Shown: one piece after another, positions 35,986 through 45,425 of the stretch
Layout: each line of letters opens with the position of its first letter
Numbering within the stretch: the stretch's first letter is position 1
NCBI RefSeq assembly: GCF_036346105.1
Contig: NZ_CP107811.1
Coordinates: forward strand, 6,839,501-6,903,500
Origin: Streptomyces sp. NBC_00539
Lineage (GTDB): Bacteria > Actinomycetota > Actinomycetes > Streptomycetales > Streptomycetaceae
Reading direction: 5' to 3'
DNA length: 64,000 nucleotides
Notes under the pieces: model-generated
The model's database searches: none
The model's input: only the letters and a program-made list of their open reading frames with translations
What the model was told of the DNA's origin: nothing
Translations under genes and position numbers: made by a program

Positions 35986-36714
35986 TTGTCGTCGCCCGTC
36001 TCCTCCGCGCAGACCGCCCGCGTGCTCCTCGTTGAGGACGATGACCTGATCCGCCGATCGTTCTCCATCGCCCTGGAGCGCTATGGCTACGACGTGCGGG
36101 CCGTCTCCGACGGCCTCGCCGGGCTCGAAGCCTTCCGTGAGCACGACTTCGACCTGCTGATCCTTGACGTGATGCTGCCCGGCCTCGACGGGATCGGGCT
36201 GTGCCGCCGGGTCCGGGAGACCAGTCTGGTGCCGGTGCTGATGATGTCCGCGCGCGGCGACGGGCTGGACGTGGTCGCCGGACTGGAGGCCGGGGCGGAC
36301 GACTACATCGTCAAACCGGTCGAGACCTACGTCCTGGTGGCCCGCATGCGTTCGCTGCTGCGTCGTGCCACGTACTCGCCCGTCCCCGCAGAGGGACCGG
36401 CTCAGGCCGGCAGCCGGCCGGCCGGGGCGGAGGTGCTGGAGTTCGGGGACCTGAGGATCGACACCGCCGGGATGGAGGTGTTCCTCGCTGGCCGGCCGGT
36501 GGCGCTCACCCCGACGGAGCTCAAGCTGCTGCTGGAGTTCGCCGCCCACCCCGGGGTCGTGCTGGAGCGGCACACCCTCCTGCGGGACGTCTGGGAGTAC
36601 GGCTTGGACGGGGACAGTCGGGTCGTCGACCTGTGCGTGCAGCGGCTGCGCCGGAAGGTGGGCCGGGACCGGGTCGAGACGGTCCGGGGCTTCGGATACA
36701 AGTTCCGGCGGTGA
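35986..36714 (+). CDS. OmpR-family response regulator (CseB-like)
   Basis: 242 residues from the TTG at 35986; a GTG at 35980 overlaps the AGGAG ribosome site and is less likely. The receiver domain has the acidic pair VEDDD, the phospho-accepting Asp near residue 61 (LILDVMLPG) and the lysine of IVKP. A linker of about 35 residues leads to a winged-helix DNA-binding domain (ALTPTELKLLLEFAAHPG, VVDLCVQRLRRKVG, VRGFGYKF). It closely follows CseB, the regulator of the cell-envelope stress sigma factor in Streptomyces. Its stop overlaps the kinase start. Confidence 0.92.
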   Translation: MSSPVSSAQTARVLLVEDDDLIRRSFSIALERYGYDVRAVSDGLAGLEAFREHDFDLLILDVMLPGLDGIGLCRRVRETSLVPVLMMSARGDGLDVVAGLEAGADDYIVKPVETYVLVARMRSLLRRATYSPVPAEGPAQAGSRPAGAEVLEFGDLRIDTAGMEVFLAGRPVALTPTELKLLLEFAAHPGVVLERHTLLRDVWEYGLDGDSRVVDLCVQRLRRKVGRDRVETVRGFGYKFRR

Positions 36715-37982
36715 CCGTGCGTTCCCTCCGCGCGCCGTGGGCGGGCCGCGCCCCGCTGCGCCGGAAGATCGCCGCGCTCGCCGCGGCCACGGCCCTGCTC
36801 GTCGTGGCGGCGGTCGGTGTCCTGGTGCACCTGTGGACCGCCCAGGACATTCGCAGCCGGGGCGAGGCACGGGCGATGAACACCCTGTACGCGGCCATGG
36901 ACGTCTACCGCCGCACCGGCGTCCTCACCGACGGTGCCGAACTCGATCCCGACGACCTGCCCGCCGCACTAGGGGCCCCGGCTGACGGCGAACGGCACCA
37001 CGTCTACGACGGGCAAGCCGACGGCAACGTCGGGCCGAGCGTCTGGGCGGCCCAGCGCACCGGTGGCCGGGGCAGCCCGGTCCTCGCCGTCCAGATCAAC
37101 CTGAGCCCGGACCGCGCCAACCTGTCGCGCCTCGACGCGGCCATGGCGCTCGCCTCACTCGTCGCGCTCGCGGGCGCCGTTCCCCTGGCCGTCTACGGCG
37201 CGGGCTTCCTGTCCCGGAGACTGGGCCGGGTCGCCGAGACGGCGGCGCGGATCTCCGCCGGGGACCTGGACGCCCGCTCCGGGCCTACGAAGGGCCGTGA
37301 CGAAGTCGCGGACATCGCCGCGACCGTCGACCGGATGGCCGACAGCCTTGCACTGCGGCTGCGCACCGAGCGCCGGTTCACCGCGGACGTGGCCCACGAG
37401 CTGCGCACCCCCGTCGGGGGATTGCTCGCCGCCGTCGACCTCCTTCCTCACGGCGAGACCGAGGACCTGCTGCGGGCCCGGGTGCGTGACCTGCGCGACT
37501 TGGTCGAGGACCTCCTGGAGATCTCCCGCCTGGACGCCGGCGCAGAGGAAGCGGTCCGCGTCCGGGTGCCGCTCGGTGCCGTGGTCGCCGAGGCGGTCTC
37601 CCGTACCGGTCTCGCCGCCGAGGTCACCGAGGCCGCCGAGGCCGTCGCCGACGGCGGCGCGCGGACGGTGGAGACCGACCCGCGCCGCCTGGAGCGGATC
37701 GTGGGCAACCTCGTCGTCAACGCGCACCGCCACGGTGCCGGCCCGGTCCAGGTCACCGTCGACGGACCGACGGTCGTCGTCCGTGACCACGGCCCCGGGT
37801 TCCCGGCCGACCTGCTGCTCCACGGCCCGCGCCGCTTCCACACCGGCGCCCGGGAACGCGGCTCGGGTCACGGCCTGGGGCTCACCATCGCCTTCGGCCA
37901 GGCACGCGTCCTCGGCGCCGAACTGCTGCTGGCCAACGCCCCGGACGGCGGGGCCGTCGCCACCCTCCGGCTGCCCCCGTGA
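36711..37982 (+). CDS. Sensor histidine kinase (CseC-like)
   Basis: 423 residues, GTG at 36711 overlapping the regulator stop (GTGA). Two membrane helices at about 19-42 and 143-166 enclose a sensor loop of roughly 100 residues. HAMP domain follows (170-222), then the phospho-accepting His229 in DVAHELRTPVGG, the N box NLVVNAHRHG, and ATP-lid motifs DHGPGF and GSGHGLGL. It is partner to the regulator just before it and probably senses an envelope-acting compound. The ABC transporter genes that follow on the same strand are the likely target. Confidence 0.92.
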   Translation: MTVRSLRAPWAGRAPLRRKIAALAAATALLVVAAVGVLVHLWTAQDIRSRGEARAMNTLYAAMDVYRRTGVLTDGAELDPDDLPAALGAPADGERHHVYDGQADGNVGPSVWAAQRTGGRGSPVLAVQINLSPDRANLSRLDAAMALASLVALAGAVPLAVYGAGFLSRRLGRVAETAARISAGDLDARSGPTKGRDEVADIAATVDRMADSLALRLRTERRFTADVAHELRTPVGGLLAAVDLLPHGETEDLLRARVRDLRDLVEDLLEISRLDAGAEEAVRVRVPLGAVVAEAVSRTGLAAEVTEAAEAVADGGARTVETDPRRLERIVGNLVVNAHRHGAGPVQVTVDGPTVVVRDHGPGFPADLLLHGPRRFHTGARERGSGHGLGLTIAFGQARVLGAELLLANAPDGGAVATLRLPP

Positions 37983-38131
37983 CGGACGCCCGCGGGGTCA
38001 GTACGCCGTGGAGCGGGCACTGATGCACGGCAGCCCAGGGCCGATGCCTTGCTCCGTCACTCTTCGACGGACACCGTGTCCTGTACCGGGCCCGGCGCGG
38101 GACCCACTGCGAGGAGGCCACCGAGGCCACC

Positions 38132-38358
38132 GTGAACCCGTCCGTCCACACCACCGCCCTGTCCCGTGGCGTCCTGTGCATCGGCGCTCTCACGCTGACC
38201 TGTCCTGCTGCTCGTGCGGTGTCACTGCGAAACCCGCGGCGGGCGAGACGGGACAGCCCGCCGGAGTGCCCGGTGTGATCGGGTTGTTCCTCGGCGGGAC
38301 GCTCCTGGCCGTCGGCGCGCTTGCCCGCTTCGTCGCCGGCCAGGCCGGACACCGGTAA
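38132..38358 (+). pseudogene. Small membrane/secreted protein, frameshifted
   Basis: A GTG at 38132 opens a signal-peptide-like sequence (TTALSRGVLCIGALTLTCPA, ending AARA). One frame over, after about 38210, KPAAGETGQPAGVPGVIGLF and LGGTLLAVGALARFVAGQAG follow to a stop at 38358. Together they make a plausible 75-residue protein with a signal peptide and a C-terminal membrane anchor, such as a small secreted sensor between kinase and transporter. A single missing or extra base breaks it. Confidence 0.4.
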
Positions 38359-38556
38359 CGGCGGCGCCCCTCCCGGGCCTCCCCGTGGTGTCCGCGCCCC
38401 CGACGTGTGGACACCGCGGGGAGGCCCTTGTCCGTGCCCGGCTCGCTACAGCCTTGCCGCACGCCCGAGCGGCCACCGATACACGGCGGTCCAGGCCCCG
38501 ATACGTTCCCCGGAGACCCTTCACGTGCGCTTTCCGTACGAGAAGAGGAGCCCCCT

Positions 38557-39330
38557 ATGACCGCCGACCTCCTGTCGCCGCACCCGACGACCGGCATCGC
38601 GGCCGCCACCACCGACTTGTCCAAGGTCTATGGCAGCGGCGACACCCGGGTGGTCGCTCTGGACCGGGTCAGCGTCGCCTTCCGGGAGGGCGAGTTCACC
38701 GCGATCATGGGCCCTTCGGGCTGCGGCAAGTCCACCCTGATGCACTGCGCCGCCGGACTCGACTCGCCCACGTCCGGGTCGGTACGCGTCGGCACCACCG
38801 AACTCGCCCGACTCGGGGACCGGCAGCTCACGCAACTGCGCCGGGACCGCGTCGGGTTCGTCTTCCAGGCGTTCAACCTGCTGCCGACGCTGACCGCCCT
38901 GGAGAACATCACCCTGCCGATGGACATCGCAGGCCGCCATCCCGATCGCGCGTGGCTGGACCGGATCGTCTCCATGGTCGGCCTCGCCGACCGGCTCGGC
39001 CACCGGCCCGTCCAGCTGTCCGGCGGCCAGCAGCAGCGCGTTGCTGTCGCCCGCGCCCTGGCCTCGCGCCCGGCGATCGTCTTCGGCGACGAGCCCACCG
39101 GCAACCTCGACTCGCGCGCCGGGGCCGAGGTCCTCGGCTTCCTCCGGGACTCGGTACGCGAGCTGGGGCAGACCGTGGTCATGGTCACCCACGACCCCGT
39201 CGCCGCCGGCTACGCCGACCGCGTCGTGTTCCTCTCCGACGGGCGCCTCGTCGAGGAGATGGCCCGGCCGACCCCGGACCGCGTCCTCGACCTGGTGAAG
39301 AGCCTGGGCTCCCGCTCCCACGGCAGCTGA
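38557..39330 (+). CDS. ABC transporter ATP-binding protein (MacB/LolD type)
   Basis: 257 residues from the ATG at 38557 with GAGGAG just upstream. Walker A GPSGCGKST at 52-60, Q-loop VFQAFNLLP, signature LSGGQ at 154-158, Walker B IVFGDEP at 174-180. The FNLLPTLTALENI text is typical of ATPases that pair with FtsX-type permeases. It forms an operon with the permease 80 bases downstream and lies behind the Cse-like two-component pair. Such units usually remove antimicrobial peptides or lipoproteins from the membrane. Confidence 0.94.
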   Translation: MTADLLSPHPTTGIAAATTDLSKVYGSGDTRVVALDRVSVAFREGEFTAIMGPSGCGKSTLMHCAAGLDSPTSGSVRVGTTELARLGDRQLTQLRRDRVGFVFQAFNLLPTLTALENITLPMDIAGRHPDRAWLDRIVSMVGLADRLGHRPVQLSGGQQQRVAVARALASRPAIVFGDEPTGNLDSRAGAEVLGFLRDSVRELGQTVVMVTHDPVAAGYADRVVFLSDGRLVEEMARPTPDRVLDLVKSLGSRSHGS

Positions 39331-39410
39331 GCCGCGCCTCCGCCGTCCCCCCGTACCGCCCTGGGAAGTCCCCGACCTCCCCAGAATCTCTCGGAAAGCC
39401 CTGAAGCCCC

Positions 39411-41972
39411 ATGTTGAGAACAACCCTACGCAACCTCCTGGCCCACAAGGCCCGGCTGTCCATGACCGTCCTAGCCGTCTGCCTGGGCGTCGCGTTTGTC
39501 AGCGGCACCCTCGTCTTCGCGGACTCCACCGCCGCCGCTCACCGTGCCGCCGCGTCGAAGAACTTCGCCGGGGTCGACGTCACTGTGACCGAGAAGGCCC
39601 CCGAACCCGGTGCCGGCGGTGGATCGCGGGCCGGAGTGCTTGACGACGCGCTCGTCGCGCAACTGGCCCGGGTTCCCGGTGTCGCCGCCGTGCGCCCGTC
39701 GGCCGACGGCTCGGCCACCCTGAACGCGTCGGACGGGAGCCCGCTGCGGGCCGGCCGAGCCTGGTCCAACCTGGCCGGCGCGTACGTACCGGACCGGGAC
39801 GGCAAGGACAGCCGCCATCCGCTGGTCGAGGGCCGCGCCCCCACGAACAGCGGTGAGATCGCCGTGGACAGCGGAACCGCCTCCGCGGGCGGTTTCCGGC
39901 TCGGCGACACGGTCACCCTGGCCACGGACGGCCCGGTGGTGACCCCGCGGCTGGTCGGCATCGTCACCGCGGACGACACCCGGGTCACGGCCGGCGGCAC
40001 CCTCGTCCTCTTCGACAAGGCCACCGCGCAGCGGCTGTTCGCCGCCCCCGGCCGCTACACCGGCATCGACCTGACCGCCACGCCCGGCACCACCGCGTAC
40101 GAACTCGCGGACCGGCTCACAGCCCTGCTGCCCGCGGGCCGCGCCGAGGCCACCACGGGCCAGGCACAGGCAGCCCAGCAGGCCATCCTCGTCGACACCC
40201 TGACCCGCGGCTACGAGAAGGTGCCGATGGTCTTCGCTGGGGTCTCGCTCTTCATCGGCTCGTTCCTCATCGTCAACACCTTCACCATGCTCGTGAAGCG
40301 GCGCACCCGCGAGACCGCCCTGCTCCGGGCGATCGGCGCCACGCGACGCCAGGTGTCGCGCTCCGTTCTTCTGGAGGCCCTGATGGTCGGTCTTGCCGCC
40401 TCGGTGACCGGCTTCCTGCTGGGGCTCGGTATCGCGGCGGTACTGCCCGACATCCTCGGCGCCGACGGTGATGTCCTGCCCAGTGGCCCTCTCGTGATCG
40501 GCCCGCGCTCGGTCGTTGCGGCGCTCGGCGTGGGCGTCGGCGTCACCGTGCTCGCGGCGTGGCTGCCCTCCCGCCTGGCAGCGCGGACCTCCCCCATGGA
40601 GGCGCTGCGCACGGCCGAACAGCCACCTTCGGCACAGCGGTTGCGGCTGCGGGGCGCGGTGGGCCTTGGCCTCCTCGTGCTCGGCGCCGGCTGGCTGGTC
40701 TCACTCCGAGGCGCGAAGGACGCCTCGGAGGAGAACCTGCGTGATGCGATGGCCGGCTGCGGCCTGTTCGCCGCCGCCCTGATCGTGCTTGCGCCGCTGC
40801 TCGCCGGCCCGGTGATCCGGCTGACGGGGCAGTTGACCGGGCGCTTCGGCGTAACCGGCCGCCTCGCCCGCGAGAACGCCCTGCGCGACCCGCGCCGCAC
40901 CGCGGCCACCGCTGCCACCCTGCTGATCAGCACCGGCCTCGTCACCGGACTCGCCGTCATCGGGCACTCCACCGGACAGGCACTCGACCGCCAAGCCGCC
41001 TCTGGGCTCGGCGCCGACTACGTCGTCAGCACTCGCTCCACAATGACGGGCATCGACCCCGCTGTCCTACGGCGGCTGGCCGAGACTTCCGGCGTGCGCG
41101 CCGCGCACCCGATCGCCGACTCGACCCTGTTCACCGGAAGCGGCGTCCGCCAGATCACCGGCGCCGACCCCGCCACCGTGCGCGACACCATGAAGCTCGA
41201 CTTCGTCTCCGGCTCCGCCGAGAACCTGGCGCCGGGCTCGATCGCCATCTCCGCCACCGTCGCCCGGGAGAGCGGGGTGACGACGGGCGGTCTGCTGAAG
41301 GTCCAGATGGGTCGCGCGGGGAAGTTCACCTCGTACAAGGTCATGGGCGTCTACAAGGACAACCCCGTCGCCCACGACGCGCTCGGCAGCCGTAGCGAGG
41401 TCGCGGCCAACAGCTTCCTGCCGGACTCCGTCCAGCGCGTGCTCCTGCGCACCGACGGCCAGGCGACGGGGGCATTGGAGAACCGGCTGCGCACCGCCGT
41501 CGGCAACAGCCCGCTCCTCAAGGTGCAGGACCGCGAACAGTTCGTCCGCCAGGCCGCCGGCACCATGGGCGACCTGTTGGACGTGATGTACGGCATGCTC
41601 GGCATCGGTGTCGTCATCAGCGCCCTCGGCATCGTGAACACACTGGCCATGTCCGTCGCCGAACGCACCCGAGAGATCGGCGCGCTGCGCGCACTCGGCA
41701 TGGACCGCGCCGGCGTCCGCCGCATGATCCGCCTGGAGGCCCTGACCGTCGCCGGTTTCGGAACTCTCCTGGGTCTGACGGGCGGCCTGTTCGGCGCCTG
41801 GGCCGTCGGCTCCCTCGCCCACGGCGCCGTCGACCAATACACCCTGGCCCTGCCCTGGAGAACCCTGCTCCTGGTGTGCCTGCTCTCCCTGGCGATCGGC
41901 GTCCTCGCGGCCGCCGCCCCCGCCCGCCGGGCAGCCGCCCTGAGCCCCTTGGAGGCGGCCGCGAACACCTGA
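39411..41972 (+). CDS. FtsX-like ABC transporter permease
   Basis: 853 residues. N-terminal helix (residues 18-38), a MacB-like periplasmic domain, then two FtsX domains: TM bundles near residues 275-410 and 720-845, each with the RRTRETALLRAIGATRR / AERTREIGALRALGMDR coupling motif. A second extracytoplasmic domain lies between them. The size and duplicated design match the actinobacterial FtsX-like permeases that work with the preceding ATPase. ATG at 39411; the operon ends here. Confidence 0.94.
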   Translation: MLRTTLRNLLAHKARLSMTVLAVCLGVAFVSGTLVFADSTAAAHRAAASKNFAGVDVTVTEKAPEPGAGGGSRAGVLDDALVAQLARVPGVAAVRPSADGSATLNASDGSPLRAGRAWSNLAGAYVPDRDGKDSRHPLVEGRAPTNSGEIAVDSGTASAGGFRLGDTVTLATDGPVVTPRLVGIVTADDTRVTAGGTLVLFDKATAQRLFAAPGRYTGIDLTATPGTTAYELADRLTALLPAGRAEATTGQAQAAQQAILVDTLTRGYEKVPMVFAGVSLFIGSFLIVNTFTMLVKRRTRETALLRAIGATRRQVSRSVLLEALMVGLAASVTGFLLGLGIAAVLPDILGADGDVLPSGPLVIGPRSVVAALGVGVGVTVLAAWLPSRLAARTSPMEALRTAEQPPSAQRLRLRGAVGLGLLVLGAGWLVSLRGAKDASEENLRDAMAGCGLFAAALIVLAPLLAGPVIRLTGQLTGRFGVTGRLARENALRDPRRTAATAATLLISTGLVTGLAVIGHSTGQALDRQAASGLGADYVVSTRSTMTGIDPAVLRRLAETSGVRAAHPIADSTLFTGSGVRQITGADPATVRDTMKLDFVSGSAENLAPGSIAISATVARESGVTTGGLLKVQMGRAGKFTSYKVMGVYKDNPVAHDALGSRSEVAANSFLPDSVQRVLLRTDGQATGALENRLRTAVGNSPLLKVQDREQFVRQAAGTMGDLLDVMYGMLGIGVVISALGIVNTLAMSVAERTREIGALRALGMDRAGVRRMIRLEALTVAGFGTLLGLTGGLFGAWAVGSLAHGAVDQYTLALPWRTLLLVCLLSLAIGVLAAAAPARRAAALSPLEAAANT

Positions 41973-42014
41973 CGGCCGGGGCTGGTTAGGGGAGGGACGG
42001 TTCTGCGCCATCGA

Positions 42015-42262
42015 TAGAGGCTGCTGCGGATGAGGACGCCCAGTTCGGCGAGGTCTTTCTGGCTGACGCGGCCATGATGGAGGGTCCGGATCACCCGCTC
42101 TTGGCCGTGGACCTCTCGGACGAGCCTAGGCGGACGTTCAGGCTTCCTGTTCAGTGGTTTCCTGATGTCTCGGCCAACCTCAGCATCGCCAGTATGGACT
42201 TTGCCGAGTTCGCCGACGCCGTGGACGGGTCAGGGACCTTCCGCGGCTTTGGCGAGGCCTGA
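42015..42262 (+). pseudogene. DUF6924 protein, C-terminal fragment
   Basis: In one frame the text EVFLADAAMMEGPDHPLLAV is followed by DLSDEPRRTFRLPVQWF, NLSIASMDFAEFADAVDGSG and TFRGFGEA, which is the conserved C-terminal half of DUF6924. The N-terminal half (about 70 residues) is absent and the join with upstream DNA near 42015 is abrupt, 40 bases after the permease stop. Function of the family is unknown. Confidence 0.6.
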
Positions 42263-42291
42263 CACTTTTTACGGAGGCCTGTCCGGGCGGG

Positions 42292-43130
42292 CTACGTGCC
42301 GCGCCAGTTCAGCGTGGCTTCGCGGGTGAGGCGGCGACTCATCAGGTCGGTCATCGCGATGCGGATCATGGCTTCGGAGCGGTGCGGTGGGTTTCGTAGT
42401 CACGGGCCAGGCGCCGGTGGTGCATGAGCCAGCCGACGGTCCTCTCGACGACCCATCGTCGCGGGATGACCTTGAAGCCCTTCTCGCCGGGGGCGCGGCG
42501 GACGACTTCGACGTCGATGCCGAGGCGGGCGCCGTGGTCGATGGCCGTGATGCGGTAGCCGGTATCGGCCCAGGCCTTCGTCACCCGCGGGTGAGCTGTC
42601 GCGATCTGCGAGAGCACCTGGATGCCGCCGGCGTTGTCGGAGACGCTCGCGGCGGTGACCAGCACGGCCATGGGGAGGCCGAGAGTGTCGACGCCGATGT
42701 GACGCTTGCGGCCTGAGATCTTTGCCCGCACCGATGCCCTGACCAGCAGCGGGGACGTTCCCGGAGGGCTTGAGGTGCTGCGCGTCCACCACGCACGCGC
42801 TCGGCTCGCCCTCCTTGCCCTCCGCCTCCCGGACCAATCGCCTCAGCACCCCGTTGAGCTGGTCGAAGACGCCCGTCCTTCTGCCAGGCAGCGACGTAGC
42901 CGTAGACCGTCTCCCACGGTGCGAAATCATGAAGCAGGCAGCGCCAGGGAATGCCGGTGCGGTCGACGTAGAGGACCGCGTCCATGATCTGCCGCAGGTC
43001 GTGTCCGGGTGGCCGGCCTATGTCCAGGCCGGCCCTTCCCCCTCCGCTCGGCCCTCCAAGCCGACCGGATGGGCTCCATCAACTCCCACCGGGCATCGGG
43101 CAGGTCACTCGGATACGGTCGATGTCGGGC
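42292..43130 (-). pseudogene. IS5-family transposase with several frameshifts
   Basis: Read from 43130 leftward, three frames give one transposase: DARWELMEPIRSAWRAERRG, QIMDAVLYVDRTGIPWRCLL, HDFAPWETVYGYVAAWQKDG, then GVFDQLNGVLRRLVREAEGK and CVVDAQHLKPSGNVP, then KRHIGVDTLGLPMAVLVTAA, RVTKAWADTGY and RRWVVERTVGWLMHHRRLAR, finishing EAMIRIAMTDLMSRRLTRE before a stop at 42292. All DDE motifs survive but at least three shifts make it inactive. It sits between the DUF6924 and PPOX relics. Confidence 0.8.
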
Positions 43131-43399
43131 CGTGTTTCGGTAGTACCGCCAACAGTCCCCGGACTACAGGGCGCAAACGGGGGTGACCTGGGGCGCCTTG
43201 GGATCAGACAGGAGCGAAGAGAGACTCAAACGGACCTCCGACTGCCATCCCCCGCCACATGCGTCACGTCAGCCGACACGAAGCTCTGCCGCCTCTGCCG
43301 GGACGGACATCCAACTTCCACCGACCACGCCAGCCGGGCCAAAACGCTCTTCGAGGAGCGGACGGCCTGGCGGCGCGCAGTCGACAGGCTCTGGCCGTC
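43130..43399. other. Unassigned stretch between relics
   Basis: About 270 bases between the IS5 and PPOX relics; no IS end, gene or hairpin could be assigned. Confidence 0.3.
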
Positions 43400-43860
43400 G
43401 ATGTCGAGTGCGGTGCCGTACCCAGGCGGTTCACCTTCAGCCGGATGACCACCCGGTGTTCGGCGACCAACTGCTCCAGGAACGCGCCGTCGGCTTCCGG
43501 CTTCGAGGCTTGCGGGATATCGCAAGCAGTTCTTGCCCCACGGCGTCACCGGGAACGGTCGTGCTCCCGGAAACCTCGGCCTCGCCTTCGGCGACGGCGA
43601 ACGACCACACGTCGACGCCCTGCACATGAAGCGCCGCATCCGGGTTGCGCCGCAGATGTACGACTTTGACCCGGTCGGCCGTCGTCGAGAACGGCACCGT
43701 GCGGGTTTTGGGGTCTCAGCTGTACAGCATCGTGGTCAGGTGGGGGTGGCCGCTGCGCTTGACGGTGGCCAGTGTGCCGAACTGCTGCCTGCCGAGCAGG
43801 CTGGAGAGGGCTTCGTCGGCCAGGGGGCGAGGCGCTGGTCCTCGAAGTCAAAATGCAGTT
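43400..43860 (-). pseudogene. PPOX-class F420/FMN-dependent protein relic
   Basis: On the minus strand SLLGRQQFGTLATVKRSGHP leads, after a shift near 43700, to PFSTTADRVKVVHLRRNPDA and ALHVQGVDVWSFAVAEGEAE, then after another shift RVVIRLKVNRLG. This is the order of motifs in pyridoxamine-oxidase-like PPOX enzymes of actinobacteria (about 140 residues). At least three frameshifts make it non-functional. Confidence 0.65.
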
Positions 43861-44153
43861 CTAGGCCAACGTCAGAAAGACGTCGATGTCGCGTACTTCC
43901 ACCTGTGCGACTCCCGTCATAAGCCTCGGTTATCGGATCTTACTGATCTTCGATGTTGATGGGCGCGGTGGGGAGTTGGAAGATCGACAGCGGCCGGGAC
44001 CGCCGCACGGTGGTCCGTGGGCGGTGCGGCGCCCGTACCGGTGACACCGCACCGCCCGGCGGGCCGCCTGCGGCCGCCGACAACGTGCCGGACGGGAGAC
44101 CAGCTGTTGTCCCAGGGCGCCAGCACACCCGCACCCCCAGGAAGGACACCCTC

Positions 44154-44692
44154 ATGAAGCCCCCCGTCGCCGGCGTCACGATTTCACAGGAGGAGGTGCG
44201 CGCCGTCGTCAGCCTCGTTGCGCAGGTCGAGCACGCCCAGCGAAACGGCCTGCCGGACGCGTTCGCGGAGCTGTTCCGCCAGGACGCCTTCTGGACGATG
44301 CCCTACGGCGACCCGCTGACCGGCCTGGAGGAGATCAGCGCCTTCGCCCACCGTGCTCTGCCCAGCGCGAGCCGTCAGCCGGTAACCGTCACCTACGGAG
44401 CCGCGCCCTCGTGTTCATCCGGCCCGACCTCGCCGTGATCAAGATCCGTCAGCGGCTGATCACCGGACGACGCCTGCACGAGGTGCTCCGCGCTCACGGC
44501 GATCCGGCTCGGCGGAGCAGCTGTGGCAGACCTGGCGCGGCCGAGCGCCGGTGGGCGTCCGCAGTGGCCGCCCACCCCGAAGCCGCCCCCGGCACGCTGC
44601 TGTACGTCCTCGCCAAGGACGACGGCCGATGGCGCATCGCCGTCGCCCAGAACACCACGGTCATCGACCACGGCGCCCTCGCCGCATGCTGA
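44154..44692 (+). pseudogene. SgcJ/EcaC-like (NTF2-fold) protein, frameshifted
   Basis: ATG at 44154 opens VTISQEEVRAVVSLVAQVEH, AELFRQDAFWTMPYGDPLTG and QPVTVTYGA. Near 44405 the frame shifts, then VFIRPDLAVIKIRQRLITG, APGTLLYVLAKDDGRWRIAV and AQNTTVID complete the usual SgcJ/EcaC-type domain of about 150 residues. A further disturbed stretch lies at 44470-44570. These proteins take part in natural-product tailoring. It precedes a second NTF2-like gene that is intact. Confidence 0.6.
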
Positions 44693-45013
44693 GCCCTGCA
44701 GACCAGAGCCTCGCGTTTGACATCGCCCGCAGCGCACGGACACCTGGGCGGCATGGGAGCACGTCAGCCGCGTCGCAGAACAGGCGATCGACGCTCCCGC
44801 CACCACGGTCGAGGAGGCGGGGACCGGCCTTCTGCAGGAGACGCGATGCCCCGACGACCCGCAGGCACTGGCCGAACCAGACCTCTCGGGCCACCGGGGG
44901 CGCCCGGCCGTCGGCAACCTGGCCGGCACCTGCACGTCTGGAAGCCCGGCTGCCCGGCCGGGCCCGAACGGGAAACGGCAGACCGACCGTTCCACTTCCG
45001 AGGAGTTGCGGCA

Positions 45014-45424
45014 TTGACGTTCCGTACCACGGCCGAGGTCATCCACTGCTTCAACCGCGCCTTCATCGAGCACGACGCCTCCTCGCTCGCCGACCTGATC
45101 GCCGACGACTGCGTAATGGAGGCGAGGGAGCCGGCTCCTGACGGAGCTCGCTACGAGGGCCGCGCCGAGTGCCTGGAGTTCTGCCGTGCACTCGCCGAGG
45201 ACCGCACGATCCAGTTCGAGCCGGAGGCCCTCGTCATCACCGGTGAACGGGCAACGGTCCGCTGGCGGTACCACTTCGGCGACGGACCCACCGACTCGGT
45301 CCGCGGCGTGAGCCTCACGCTGGTACGGGACGGGTTGATCGTCGAGTCCCTCGGCTACAGCAAGACCACGGGCGACGCCCCGCCGGCCAAGGCCGGAATC
45401 CATGGAAGGCAAGGGAAATCCTGA
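45014..45424 (+). CDS. NTF2-like (SnoaL-type) protein
   Basis: 136 residues from the TTG at 45014, chosen because GAGGAG lies 10 bases upstream; no ATG is available. The text (CFNRAFIEHDASSLADLIAD, ATVRWRYHFGDGPTDSVRGV, LVRDGLIVESLGYSK) fits the nuclear-transport-factor-2 fold used by SnoaL-type cyclases, isomerases and by small binding proteins. The next gene starts two bases after its stop, so it is the first gene of a three-gene operon with a glycosyltransferase and an exporter. Confidence 0.75.
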   Translation: MTFRTTAEVIHCFNRAFIEHDASSLADLIADDCVMEAREPAPDGARYEGRAECLEFCRALAEDRTIQFEPEALVITGERATVRWRYHFGDGPTDSVRGVSLTLVRDGLIVESLGYSKTTGDAPPAKAGIHGRQGKS

Positions 45425-45425
45425 T

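Noticed and set aside
41351-42094. Minus-strand frames opposite the FtsX permease and the DUF6924 fragment
   Set aside because: They lack motifs and oppose well-conserved plus-strand proteins.
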